A stretch of DNA of 64,000 nt from Cycas panzhihuaensis (Eukaryota > Cycadophyta), in the NCBI GenBank assembly GCA_023213395.1, contig CM041465.1, positions 194,129,741 to 194,193,740 on the forward strand, given 5' to 3'. This document shows, in pieces, positions 21,096 through 32,800 of the stretch. The position numbers and the translations under genes are program-made. The number at the start of each line of letters is the position of its first letter. Positions within the stretch are counted from its first letter, which is position 1. Below the pieces are notes generated by a model that worked only from the letters and a program-made list of their open reading frames with translations, had not been told where the DNA came from and did no database searches.

Positions 21096-24000
21096 ATTGA
21101 ACTAAGGCTTTTATTGAACAAGGGTGACAAATAAGGATTAAGTTTACAAAAGTTGAATTTGAATTTAAAAAAAAATTAAATTTGAAGTTTGAAAAGGTTT
21201 TGAGTTTGAAATTTACACCAAGTTTAAATAACCCAAGTTTACCTAAAGTTTGAAGAAATGAACTAGTATTTAATAAGGCTACTAGGCTCTAAATTTAGGG
21301 TTCCCCTAGGGAAACCTTTGGTTGCTATCCTATTTAGTGGCGCCTACCCACAAATGGAAAAATAGGGACCCAATATATTGGTACGTGAGCTCAAGGCTTG
21401 ATATACCTCAATACGTGGGCTACTATGAAGGCTTTTACACCCCCCTAAATTATGGACCCACCTACATCAGTCTTATGCCTAACGACAGATTTAGTGGTGA
21501 AGGTTGCTCGAACCAAAGCACTCACCATCTCCAAGTCTAGACTTGGTCTCCAAACACTAAATAAAGAAAAGGTTCTACATGTCAGCCTACCATCAAATAC
21601 ACCTGATAGCTAATGGTTTTTCTCATCCAATATGAGTAGGCCAATTAACATGTGTAGGGTGGTAACTTCAGGGGTCCTAAGCATTCCCCTTGCAAGGCTG
21701 GAAAATAGAGGTGGTTCAATTTAGGATTTTTCCTTTTAATGTGAAAATAAATTAATCAATGCTATGGTCTTACTTAAGGTCTTGAAAGGTTCCTTTTATA
21801 TAAAAATAAATAACTTAAAAAAGAAAGACAATAACCACTAAGCAAATATAAACAAATGATATAATAAACTTTTAAAAAAGAATATTCAAGCAATAATCTT
21901 TCTTAATAAACCAAAAAGAATGTCAATATACGAGCCAATATCTTTCAAATTAAAATGATCTTTAAAAATAAAGTACACAATAAATTATATACACCTTCTA
22001 GAAGTAAAGTAAAGAATCAATGAAGTTTTCAATATTTGAATGCCCTTAAATCAAGAATGTTAAGTGAACCTTTGATGTACAAAATGAATAAGAAAAGACT
22101 TGTAATTGTGCCTTTGCTATGCATTCCTCAAGCTTAAAAAATATAACTTTAGGATATATAAGAAAGCTTCTTTGACTAATGAACCAATGAACTTTAAGAT
22201 AAATGAAGATTGTTGCAAATATATTTTGTAATAAGATGAACAAATGACAAGAAGCTCCTTTGTAAGTTTATAAGAAGACTAGGTATAACTTTTCTTGCAA
22301 ATTAAATAAGACCTTTAACCATGTAAATTTGAAATAAAACTACCCTTAATGATGAAAAAAATATAGAAGATCAGTAAGATTCTTTAACTAAGCTTAAATT
22401 TTTTGAAAATAAAGAGTAGCTTAAGCAAAAGAAATGATCATTTTTAATGCAAAAATGAGTAGTTATTCCTTTGAAAAATAGTAAAAAATAAAAACTGAAA
22501 TGTAATTTTACTTTTGATGATAGAAATGATTGAAAAAAAATAAGTTTCTTATAGAAAATAAGCAACTAGAATATAAAGAAGTACTTGTTTGATTGAATAG
22601 CTACTCTTAGCTTGAAGTATTGAAGAACTAGTTTCTTGTTACAAAAAGAACTTGAAAATCCAAACAAGAGATAATAAAAGATTCAAGAATGAGTTGTTAG
22701 TAATCAATAAATCAACTGTGACCTTTTGAGATCATATAACATATGAAAATTTATAGAATGATACCTATAAGGACTAAAAAAGGAGTTAAAAATAAGTTGC
22801 TTTAAAAACCTATTAAATGAACTCAAAATTAAGTGAAATCTATCTTAAATAAAGAATATCAAATTTGCTTTCCAACGAAATTGACCATTTAGAAAATCAA
22901 CTTTTATAGCTCATGATTTTAATTAATAAGTGCAAGGACCCCTTTATGGGCTTGAAATGGTGCTATATGACTAAAATGTTATAAAACCAAAATATAACCT
23001 TATAAAAAGTATAAAACGAGTTCACTTATAGATAGAAGACCTTTAAATATAATTTATTTCTAAAAAGACTTAAACAAAAACCTTCAAAAATATGCTAATT
23101 AGCGAGTAGTTATACTTGATATAATACCTTAACTTCAATAGCTTGTAATATCTACAAAAAGGCTTCAAAACACTTAAGAGATTATATAACTATGAAGAGA
23201 GTTGAGTTATCTTTCTGACAAAGCTAACAGATTAGAAAATTGATACTAAACAAGGAAGATATAGCAAAAATGGTAAAGTGACCTCTTAATGTTTAACAAA
23301 CTAAAAGCTGAAAAAAATATCTAACTTTAAATCAATAAAAACTAATCAAATCATATCCAAAACTAGAAAATGACAAGCCTATAGTGTAGCTCTCAAAATT
23401 ATGGTCGCAATGGAATTAGTTTCATCAAAAACTGATACTCCAGTAAGAAGTTAGGACTAAAAATGCACTAGGTTAGAATAAAATAAATAAAAGGAAAATT
23501 TTTATAAAGTTAAGTTGGCCCCTTTAACTCAATGCTTGAGGTCACATGGAAGTCACAGGACTAGGGGCTAAGGCCTGATGGGGCTAACACCTTTATAAAT
23601 AGATTTGAAACTTTATAAAAAAAGGTTAAATTTCTTTATAACTTTTAGTAATAATATACATCAAATAGTATAACATCAATTTAAAAATAAAACAATGTAT
23701 GCCAAATGATGACCTGCACAGTGAGATTAGGGTGTAACCATAGGAGAAAATGATCGAGAATCAATCAATTTAGAGACATAAAGAGAGGGGCAATTAATCC
23801 TTGAGGCCGATTGATCACATCAAACAAAAAACGAGAACAAGATTTATATATTTTATACATATAAAAATGAAAAATGGAGGACGACAAGCACACGGTGAGC
23901 ATAGCACTTAGAGAAAAGAGAGGATAAATAGATAAAATAGCTTAGTGACTATGCCAAAATGCTTCACTGGGATGCTTAAGCAGTGCAAACTAGATTCTAG

Positions 24001-24573
24001 AGAGAAATCAGAAAAAAATTTTAAAAATATTTGTGTAAATCAAAGAAAAATGATGAAACCTTAAAAAAATAGAGTCAAGGTGACTCAGGTGGTCAGATCT
24101 CCCTGCAGAAGTGATGGATTGACACCAAATTTTAGGAAAGGTAAGATATCTAAGATAGCTAGGCACTAGTAATGTTTTGTACCAAATAAAGGTTTGTAGA
24201 GTGAGAATGAAGTATAAGAGTGAATTGGGCTCCAAATAGGAAACTGAGACTCAGAGAGAGATTTCTCTCAGTATATGCAATAAAATCACAAATCGCTTTT
24301 ACCGCTGGCTAGAGGATTCGATTCTGATTGTAATAAGCAGTCATATGAGGTAGCTTTGATTAAAGACTGAGAAGATGGAACTAATTGAAATCGATTGAAT
24401 GGTGCAGGTAACATATGAAAAAATATAAACGAAAAATCAAATATATAAATAATGATTTTATAAAGTTAAACCTTAATAAAACGTGATATTATTCACATAC
24501 CAATTTAATTGAGTAGTGAATCATGTAATCCTTTTAGAAATCAAATGATTGCATGCCAAATGCTAACATTATC
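21096..24573 (-). other. Very long untranslated leader of C
   Basis: About 3.4 kb separates gag from the primer site, much more than the few hundred bases usual in copia elements. It is strongly A-rich on the + strand between 21750 and 24570. A GC-richer block at 21290-21720 includes an open 72-codon + frame (21322-21540) of unknown origin. Related short blocks near 22865-22910 and 23207-23275 repeat a motif also seen in the leader of B. No recognisable protein is encoded. Confidence 0.6.
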
Positions 24574-24585
24574 AGTCTGATACCA
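24574..24585 (-). other. Primer-binding site of C (decayed)
   Basis: The + strand agtctgatacca differs slightly from gctctgatacca, the reverse complement of the initiator-tRNA site. It lies two bases inside the 5' LTR. Confidence 0.75.
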
Positions 24586-24587
24586 AA

Positions 24588-24945
24588 TGATGGTTGCAGA
24601 GGAGTAGAGCAAGACTACAATGGTGAGTACATCTTGAGTTAACAATAATCTCTTAATTAATGGCAGTGTTAAAAAATACCATGGAGGTATTCCCACCCCC
24701 TTTAAAGGAATTTTAGGGAGGCAGAAAGTGCCTCAACCCAACCTGCACGTTAGCCAAGAATAATTTAATTTAATATTAAAAAATTACAATTAATAAATAA
24801 AACACATATCTTAAGGATAATGTGTCGACTTATGGTGGCTTTAGGTGGCTAATACATGGCTCTAGGTGCCCTAAGGAGCCCTGAAGGTGGCTTTTGGGGG
24901 CCCTAGGTGCACATCTCCTTAGGCACATTAGGGGTTATCCCAACA
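24588..24945 (-). repeat. 5' LTR of C
   Basis: It starts TGATGGTTGCAGAG and ends TTATCCCAACA. It has the same length as the other LTR, with the TCTAT duplication outside it. Confidence 0.92.
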
Positions 24946-24950
24946 TCTAT

Positions 24951-26138
24951 GGCCTGGAACAAGCACCCCATGCTTGGTATAAGAAGATTAATATTAACTT
25001 GAAAGTTGAAGGATTTGTTATTTCTAATCTTGACTCGAATTTGTATATGAAAAGGAGAGAAACCTCAATAGTAGCTATTATGTTGTATGTGGATGATTTG
25101 TTCATCAGAGATAACTATAATAAGACTATTATAGGAGTCGAGTTTAATTTGGGAGCTACCTTTGATATGGCTGACCTTAGGAGACATCACTACATCTTAG
25201 GCATTCAAATTAAGCTGATGGAAGATTAGATCATGTTGTTGTAAGCACCATACATGAAGAACCTACTAAAGAAGTTTAGGATGTATAATTATAAACTAGT
25301 TGTAATACCATATATTAAGAGCATAAGATTACACAAAGATATAGCCATACCCTTTGTAGATGGAATGAAGTACTACTAGTTAGCAGGGATTCTAATCTAT
25401 TTGACTTATACCACACTAGATATCACCTATGTTGTTAGATCAGTTTCTCGATATATGTAAAACCTTTAGGAACTATATTAGGTTACAATGAAGTAGATTC
25501 TAAAGTACTTGAAGGGAACACTCAATCTTGGTCTTGAATACCATCATGGTAAAGAGATAAAGTTGTGTGGATATATTAATGCTAATTGGGAAGGAGACTC
25601 TGATGATTAGAAGTCCACTATAAGATACATCTTTAGTGTTGATAATAGATTTATTTCATGATAGTCAAAGAAGTAATAAATAGTATTGTTATCTTCTACA
25701 GAGGAAAAATATTAAGGACTCAATGCTAATGTAAAGGAAGTTGTATGGTTGTAAGGTCTCTTAGAAGTTCTTGAAGTTTTAAATGGACATCTAATTATTT
25801 TCTTCAATAATTAGAGTACCATTCTCTTATCAAAAAATCTAGAGTTTTATGCTCATATGAAGCATATTGAGATATAATACCACTACATCTATGAATAGAT
25901 CAAGTTAGAGAAGTTATAGGTCAACTATTATCTGAGTGAATATTAGCTTATAGATATCTTCACCAAAGCACTTACTAAAGATTAATTCATAAAGATGCAT
26001 ACTAGATTAGGACTTATAGATGTTATCCATGAGGGAAGATGTATCGACAAGGATAAAGAAGTAATAAAATAGTCTTAGCCTTTATGATAACACAACTGTT
26101 GTAGGTTGTAGGTTCATCACATTCACATTAAAGGGGGA
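24951..26138 (+). pseudogene. H1 C-terminal RT and RNase H
   Basis: This continues the RT broken at 16503: 'YGLEQAPHAWYKKININLK' (24951 on), 'SNLDSNLYMKRRETSIVAIM' and the intact catalytic box 'LYVDDLFI' with TAT-GTG-GAT-GAT at about 25087-25098. Then come 'LRRHHYILGIQIKLM' (25170), 'ISLTYTTLDITYVV' near 25400 and RNase H ('HMKHIEI*YHYIYE', 'DIFTKALTKD*FIKM' near 25960). It is open only from 24894 to 25229, where the first residues come from the C LTR. A purine tract aaggggga precedes the LTR at 26139. Stops make it inactive despite the intact YVDD. Confidence 0.88.
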
Positions 26139-26484
26139 TGTTAACATGGAAGTTATTTGTTAAGCCATTGGTTAATGTTAATATAGTTTAACTTAATTGT
26201 GATTAACAAAATAGTACAAGATATGTAGAGGGTCATAACCCTTATTGGGTGACACCTCTTGGAGGGATATATATAGCCTAAATCCCTTGTATATTTAAAT
26301 TAATTCAAGTAAGTATAATCAATGTGATTAATTGATCTTTATGGTAGATTTTTTCCAAAAACATTTCTCACATAAATCCTGTGTACTATGCATCTATATT
26401 CTGTGTATATCTTATTTGCTTGCTATATATGGTAAAATATTTTGTAAATATAAATGTGTATATATACATTCATATTCCTTAACA
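26139..26484 (+). repeat. 3' LTR of H1
   Basis: It starts TGTTAACATGG just after a polypurine tract and ends ATTCCTTAACA. Its 3' part matches 4325-4520. A 'tatatatagcct' at about 26270 may be the TATA signal. The flanking AGGAG (26485-26489) would be the target duplication, but the left partner is deleted. Confidence 0.88.
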
Positions 26485-27727
26485 AGGAGTTCCAAAATTA
26501 TCAAGATCAAAATACATTTTAGAAATAAGAAGATGCTAAAAACTATGGTGCATTTTTAGATAGTTAACTAGCTCAAATTACAATGGAAAAAAACTCTTCT
26601 TGGTAGCTTCATAAACTATTCCAAAGCCATATGATATTCGGTATATTGCTTTAGGGGCTTTAAGGTATATGATAAGAATGATTGAACAGTTCAAGCACAT
26701 GTGGGAAGAAACTAAGTAGACAGTCACCTTAGGAGATAACAAAATGTCATTTAGAGGAGATAAAAAAAGTCCATTCATTGCACCTAATGAGGAACATTAC
26801 TATAATGAGGATATGATATATATGCTAAGATTAAAGAAGAACATGATCTTTGTCAACTAGATTGAAGATAACAATATGAGTATTCTCCTAAAAAATGAGA
26901 AATCTATTATCAATGACTACGATGGGAAAGTTATTACAGAAGGCGTCAAAGATGGTAGTCTTTATAGGCTCTAAATAAAATATGTAATGAAAAAGCATAA
27001 ACTATTGATATATCATATAAAATTCAATCATGGTATGAAAGAATGAGTCATTTTCACTACTTCTATCATCATCTAATGTGTAAATTAACTATGGTACATA
27101 GTCTTCTAAAGCTTAAATTAATGAACATCATTTTTAAACATTGTATCATAGGAAAACAACATATGCAAAAGTTCTAGAAAGGTAATGCTCAGAAGGTAAC
27201 TAAAAAGTCGAGTCTTGTCTAATGAGATATCTATGGTCAAATGTTATCACTCCACATAGAGGTGTAAGATATATCTTGAGCATTATTAATGATTTTTTAA
27301 GAAAGTTTTTAGTCTATTCTATAAATAACAAATCCTAAGCCTTTGATATTTTCAAAGAGCTCAGATAAAAATAGAAAATGAAAGTGGTCAGAGGTTAAAA
27401 ATCCTCAAATCAGATAATGGGGGAGAATATAAATCCAATGTCTTTATCTAGTGTTGTAAGGACCATAGGATAAAGAAGTAATTCATGCTAATATACATAC
27501 CTTAGTAAAATGGAGTTGGTGAGAGGATTAATAATACTTTGGTCAAAAAAGCCAAGTTAATGATGAAGGTGAGGAATCTCTTAGAGTCTTTTTGGATTGA
27601 AGTTATCTGCATAATAATATATCTGACCAACAAGAGTTTGATGGAGGCTATTTAGAATGTGGCATTAGAAGAAGCTTGGTCAGGGAGAGAGACTATAGTG
27701 GCCATAATAGGATATTTAAGAACACTA
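26485..27727 (+). pseudogene. H2 protease end, pre-integrase and integrase core
   Basis: Recognisable pieces are 'TVTLGDNKMSFRGDKKSPF' near 26710 (post-protease strand), 'IDFKFNHGMKE' and 'KLMN'-type pre-integrase residues near 27010-27120, the integrase HHCC remnant with 'GKQHMQKF' near 27160, 'LKILKSDNGGEYKSNVF' near 27400 (catalytic D kept), 'IP**NGVGERINNTLVKKAKLMM' near 27500 (catalytic E kept in GERINNT), and 'FWIEVICIIIYLTNKS' and 'EEAWSGRETIVAI' up to 27710. It carries many TAG/TAA stops. The segment from about 27281 is arm 1 of the palindrome described separately. Confidence 0.8.
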
Positions 27728-28120
27728 TAGTGTTCTTAAATATCCTATTATGGCCACTATAGTCTCTCTCCCTGACCAAGCTTCTTCTAATGCCACATTC
27801 TAAATAGCCTCCATCAAACTCTTGTTGGTCAGATATATTATTATGCAGATAACTTCAATCCAAAAAGACTCTAAGAGATTCCTCACCTTCATCATTAACT
27901 TGGCTTTTTTGACCAAAGTATTATTAATCCTCTCAACAACTCCATTTTACTAAGGTATGTATATTATCATGAATTATTTCTGTCATCTTACAACACTAGA
28001 TAGACATTGAGTTATATTCTCCCATTCGATTTGAGGATTTTTACCTCGACACTTTTTTTCTATTCTTGAGTTTTTGAAATATCAAGGTTAGATTTTCTTA
28101 TTTATAGAATAGACTAAAAA
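27281..28120. repeat. Spacerless inverted duplication of H2 integrase (arms 1 and 2)
   Basis: Arm 1 (27281-27727, + orientation) is followed with no spacer by its reverse complement, arm 2 (27728-28120). By base-by-base reading the innermost ~208 bp on each side (27520-27727 and its mirror) are perfect reverse complements, centred on AACACTA|TAGTGTT. Beyond that, arm 2 shows several small deletions relative to arm 1. It is one exact ~416-bp palindrome with decayed outer parts. Confidence 0.92.
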
Positions 28121-28311
28121 TTATTAATGGTTTTTTAAGAAAATTTTTAGTCTATTCTATAAATAAGAAATCCTAAACCTTTGATATTTTCAAAGAGCTC
28201 AAGATAAAAATAGAAAATGAAAGTGGTCAAAGGTTGAAAATTCTCAAATCAAATAATGGGGGAGAATATAACTCCAATGTCTTTATCTAGTGTTGTAAGG
28301 ACCATAGGATA
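28121..28311 (+). repeat. Arm 3 of the H2 integrase inverted array (interrupted by A1)
   Basis: After arm 2 the sequence turns back to + orientation through a 23-nt loop (28121-28143) flanked by TAGACTAAAAA and TTTTTAGTCTA. It then repeats the integrase segment (GGAGAATATAACTCC near 28261) until A1 begins at 28312. The equivalent sequence in arm 5 continues uninterrupted past this point (33720), confirming where A1 inserted. Confidence 0.88.
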
Positions 28312-28956
28312 TGTTGGATATTATAACAACAATTCTGGGGCTAAAATTTTGGCATTTTTTTAGCGCAGTTTCCCCCCCTAATCTTTCTTGGAGGGTTCCA
28401 AGGGGGGCAGGAACCCCCCCTTAGCTGGGGGGTCTGGGGGTGTGGAACGCCCCCCGCTAGGTGGGGGTTCAAGGGCGATAACCCCCAACCCAAAAAATTA
28501 GCCATGTAAAGCATAGTAAAATGTAAAGAGAATCATGGTCATTCGATACAAATACCTTAGATTCTATGGTTGAGATTTATGCCCTAGATGTCCCTCTCAT
28601 GTAGCCTATTTTAGGGCTTTTCCTATTATGTTGTATGTAATGTAATGTACTATGTAGAGGGCGGCAGTTGGTTGTTATTCTTGAGAGCACTCTGTAACTG
28701 AGATGTATTGTTTCTCCATTCTACAATAATAAAGATCAATACCTTTCCTGTTTGGATGTTTCCCTAGCATACTAATAGGGCTTTACCACATTATATTGGG
28801 TGCATATGTGATGTTTGGCTTTTATTTTCATGTTATTGTATAATCTCTGATTTTAAAACTTGCATGTAATTTTAAGTTTCAATTTCTATAACTAGTTATA
28901 AGAATGCAATAGATCTTGGTGGCCGTTAAAAGGTTTGGGACCTTGTATTCTTAACA
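28312..28956 (+). repeat. 5' LTR of A1
   Basis: It starts TGTTGGATATT and ends TTCTTAACA. Positions 28362-28490 are unusually rich in runs of G and C (several runs of five to seven) that can pair or form G-quadruplexes. A polyadenylation-like AATAAA lies at 28728-28733. It matches the LTRs of A2 along its length. Confidence 0.93.
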
Positions 28957-28958
28957 AG

Positions 28959-28971
28959 TGGTATCAAAGCC
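28959..28971 (+). other. Primer-binding site of A1
   Basis: TGGTATCAAAGCC has one change from the initiator-tRNA complement, two bases after the LTR. A2 has the unmutated TGGTATCAGAGCC at the same place. Confidence 0.85.
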
Positions 28972-29027
28972 ATTTTTTTTCTTGCAGCGAGTTTGTGAAG
29001 GTTTTGGTGTCAGCTTTTCTATACCAA

Positions 29028-29875
29028 ATGGTGAAACTAGCAGGTGCAAAGTTTGAGGTGGAGAAATTCAATGCCAAGAACAACTTCGAGTTGTGGAAGC
29101 TAAAAGCATATGATATTCTTATACAGTAGGGTTTGTACAAAGCCCTTGCAGGCAAATCGAAGAAACCCGCAGGGATGGACGATGATGAATGGGATGATTT
29201 AGACAAGAAGGCACTTAGCACAATACGATTGTGCTTGGCAGATGAAGTTTTGTTTAACATCGTAGGGGAGTAGACAACAGCAGGATTATGGACCCGGTTG
29301 GAAGGCTTGTATATAACCAAATTAGTAACGAATCGAATCTACCTGAAGAGGCAATTGTACTCATTATAGATGAAGGAAGGTACAAAAATTACTGACCATT
29401 TAAATATTTTTAATACTCTAATTTGTCAATTGACTAGTATCGATGTTAAAATTGAGGATGAGGACAAGGTTGTTATCCTGTTATGCTCATTACCTGAATC
29501 CTCAGATAATATTATCATCTCAATTAGTTTTAGCACTATAGATAAATTGGAATATGATTCTGTTGTGAGTGCTTTACTAATGGAAGAAGTACAGAGGAAG
29601 TCTAGTCTTGAAACCTCCACACCAGAAGCCATGACAGTAAGGGGTAGAACGTTTGAAAGAGGACAAAACTCCAAGGATAGATCGAGGTCCAAGTCAAAGA
29701 GCAAACAGAGTAAGCTCAAGTGTTGGCATTGTAATAAGACCGGTCACCTCAAGAAGGATTGTTACAAACAGAAAGAGTTCCAAAAAATAGAAGATCCTTC
29801 CAAGGAGGCAAATCAAGTGGAGTCAAATAAAGGTATGGATGATGATGTCTTAGTTGCTTGTAATGTTTCTCATTA
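29028..29875 (+). pseudogene. A1 gag
   Basis: The start is ATG 29028 (MVKLAGAKFEVEKF), shared with A2 after allowing for one extra Met there; upstream in-frame codons derive from the LTR and leader. Gag blocks: 'NNFELWKLKAYDIL' (residues ~16-30), a TAG at 29127 where A2 also has TAG, 'LCLADEVLFNIVGE', 'LYITKLVTNRIYLKRQL', 'ITDHLNIFNTLICQL' and 'DEDKVVILLCSLPES'. A basic stretch precedes an intact CCHC zinc knuckle, CWHCNKTGHLKKDC, at 29721-29762. Gag would form the virus-like particle. Three TAG codons in the first 115 codons interrupt it. Confidence 0.9.
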
Positions 29876-32800
29876 TCACCATGACTAGTTATTAGATTTA
29901 GGTGCTTTGCACCACATGTATCCACACAGGAGTTAGTTCTCATCATACCAACCTCTTGATGGTGGTGATGTGCTTATGGGAAACGAAGTTTCTTGTAAGA
30001 CAGTGGGCATTCGTAGCATCAGAATTAAGATGTTCGAGGGGTAGTCAGAACATTAACTGAGGTTAGACATGTACCTGATTTAAAAAGGAATTTGATTTCC
30101 TTAGGTGAATTATATTCGGGTGGTTTTAAGCATACAGGTCATGAAGGAGTCATAAAGTTGTCAAAGGGCGCCTTGGTTGTTATGAAAGCCTTAAAGAAAG
30201 GAAATATTTACATTTTAGTGGGAAGTACAGATGTCAGCCAAACAACTACAGCGCCAAAGACTACAGAAGATCCAGCTCAGCTATGGCATCAGAGACTTAG
30301 GCACATGAGTGAGAGAGGACTTAAGGTGTTGATAAACTGTAAGTTACTTCCTAACTTGCAGCTTTCAGACTTGGCTTTCTATAAACATTATGTTTTTGGA
30401 AAACAGTGTAGACTCTAGTTTAAAGCAGGCAGTCACACTAGTAAAGTCGTTCTGGATTACATACATTCAGATGTATGGGGACCAACCCCTAAAATATCTT
30501 GTGGAGGGTCATTGTATTTTTTCACATTTATAGATGATTACTCCAAGAAGGTATGGGTCTATTTTTTGAAAAGGAAATCTGACGTGTTTAGTGTGTTTAA
30601 GCAGTTTAAGGCTCTAGTTGAGAACAACATTGGTAACACAATCAAATGTTTAAGAACTGACAATGGAGATGAGTTCAACTCTTTGGAATTTGAGAAATAT
30701 TACTAAGAAGCTGGGGTCAAAAGACATAAGACCACTAGCTATACTCCGTAGCAAAATGGCATTGATGAGCGTATGAATAGGACACTCTTGGAAAGAGCAA
30801 GAAGCATGCTAAGTAATGCAGGAGTGGAGGAGGGCTTGTGGGCAGAAGTTATTCAAATAGCTTGCTATCTGGTAAACAGGTCACTATCACTTGCAATAGA
30901 TTGCAAGATTCCTGAAGAGGTCTGGACTGGACATCCACGTGATTATTTAAATTTAAAAGTTTTTTGTTGTGATGCTTATGCCTGGACTGACAAAAGTAAA
31001 CGTTCAAAGTTAGACCCAAAATCCAAGTGATATATCTTTATTGGTTATGGTGATAAGGATGGTGTGAAGGGATACAGGCTGTGGGATCCTACTGCCTGCA
31101 AAATCATCATTAACAAAGATGTCATATTTGATGAATCTCCCCTTGTAAAATCAAACAGTGGAGAAGTTGAAATGAAACAAGAGTAATAAGATGAACATCA
31201 ACAAGTCAAGTTTGAAATGTAACCATCTGTAGAATCAGAAGAGCATGAAGATCTTTCTGAAGATGAATCAACAACAGATTCACAGGAATATGTGGACACT
31301 CCTCTTCCAACAATTAGAAGATCTACATGAGTTAGTCATCCACCTGACAGGTACAACCCTTCTATTTCTATTGCTTTAGTTTCTAATGATGGTGAGCCCA
31401 CATGTTATCAAGAAGCAGTAGATGATATCCATGGTGAGAAGTGGATAAGGGCTATACAGGAAGAGATAGATGCTTTGAAGAAAAATAATTCATGGGACTT
31501 AGTAGAACTTCCACATGGCAGGAAGATTGTTGGTTGCAGGTGGGTTTTCGAAAGGAAAATAGATGCTGATGGAAAGCTTGATAAATACAGGGCAAGATTA
31601 GTGGCTAAAGGTTTTACGCAAAAAGCAGGTATTGACTTTCATGAAATCTTTTCACCAGTTGTTAAACTTGTTTCAATTCGAGTGCTGTTAGCATTGGTAG
31701 CTTCTCTTGATTTGGAGTTGGAGCAGTTAGATGTAAAAATAACTTTTCTACATGGAGATTTAGATGAGGAGATCTATATGGATCAACCAGAAGGGTTTGT
31801 ACAAGATGGCAGGAAAAGACTTGTTTGTAGGCTCAGGAAATTATTGTATGGCCTGAAGCAATCACCCAGGCAGTGGTATAAGAAGTTTGATGACATCATA
31901 GAGAGCTAAAATTTTAAAAGAATTGAGTATGATCATTGTGTTTACTTCAAATATATGGACAATGGCTTATTCATTATCTTGGTATTATATGTTGATAACA
32001 TGCTGGTTGCAAGCAAGAGCATGGAAGAAATCAATAAGCTAAAGGCTCAATTGGCTAGGACTTTTGATATGAAGGATCTAGGAGCTGCAAAACAAATTTT
32101 AGGCATGGAGATACATAAAGACAAGAAAAATTATAAGCTATGGTTATCACAACAAAAATATGTGGAGAAGGTGCTAACCAGGTTTGGGATGGCAAATGTG
32201 AAACCAGTGAGTATCACATTGGCTTCCCACTTTAAGCTTTCTTCGAATATGAGTCCTAATAGTGAATAAGGAAAGATTTATATGTCTTGTGTGCCTTATG
32301 CCAATGCAGTATGAAGTTTGATGTATGCCATGGTATGTACAAGACCTGATATTTCACATGAAGTCAGTGTAGTTAGTAGATTTATGGAAAATCTAGGAAA
32401 GAAACATTGGGCTACAGTGAAATGGGTGCTTTGGTATTTGAAAGGCACGAGTGATTACTGCATCACCTTTGGAGGTACAAGTAATCAAGTTTGTGGATAT
32501 ATCGATTCAGACTTTGTAGGAGATTTAGACAAAAGAAGGTCTACTTCAGGTTATGTTTTTACTCTTGCAAATGGTCCAGTTAGTTGGATGTCCAAATTGT
32601 AGAGCACAATTGCACTGTCAACTACGGAAGCTGAATATGTTGCTACAACACATACTTGTAAAGGAGCAATCTAGTTACAAGGTCTATTGGTTGAGCTTGG
32701 AAGGAGACAAGAAAATATAAAGGTATTTTGTGATAGTCAAAGTGCCATTTACTTAGCCAAGAATCTAGCTTATCATAGTAGAACAAAGTATATTGCTCTT

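Larger units (their letters stand above)
16504..24945 (-). mobile_element. C: structurally complete Ty1/copia element inserted in H1 RT
   Basis: C is 8442 bp, with two 358-bp LTRs (16504-16861, 24588-24945) and a perfect 5-bp target duplication TCTAT (16499-16503 and 24946-24950). A purine tract (plus strand ctccccc, 16864-16870) and a decayed primer site (24574-24585) are in place. On the minus strand it carries gag, protease, integrase, RT and RNase H in copia order, plus a very long 3.4-kb leader. The H1 RT reading continues exactly across it. Its frames are broken by stops, and the RT active site reads YVED, so it is not autonomous now. LTR identity by eye is around nine in ten. Confidence 0.92.
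4325..26484 (+). mobile_element. H1: Ty1/copia retrotransposon, split by three nested elements
   Basis: H1 is rebuilt from four separated pieces that continue one another: truncated 5' LTR, primer site, leader, gag, protease and pre-integrase (4325-7166); integrase (10644-11639); linker and RT N-terminus (15954-16503); RT C-terminus, RNase H and 3' LTR (24951-26484). Removing insertions B, D and C leaves about 5.9 kb, normal for a copia element. The domain order gag-protease-integrase-RT-RNase H is diagnostic of copia. The 3' end of its 5' LTR (4325-4520) aligns with the corresponding part of 26139-26484, both ending ATTCCTTAACA. The outer half of the 5' LTR and its flanking duplication are missing. 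All reading frames are broken. Confidence 0.85.
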
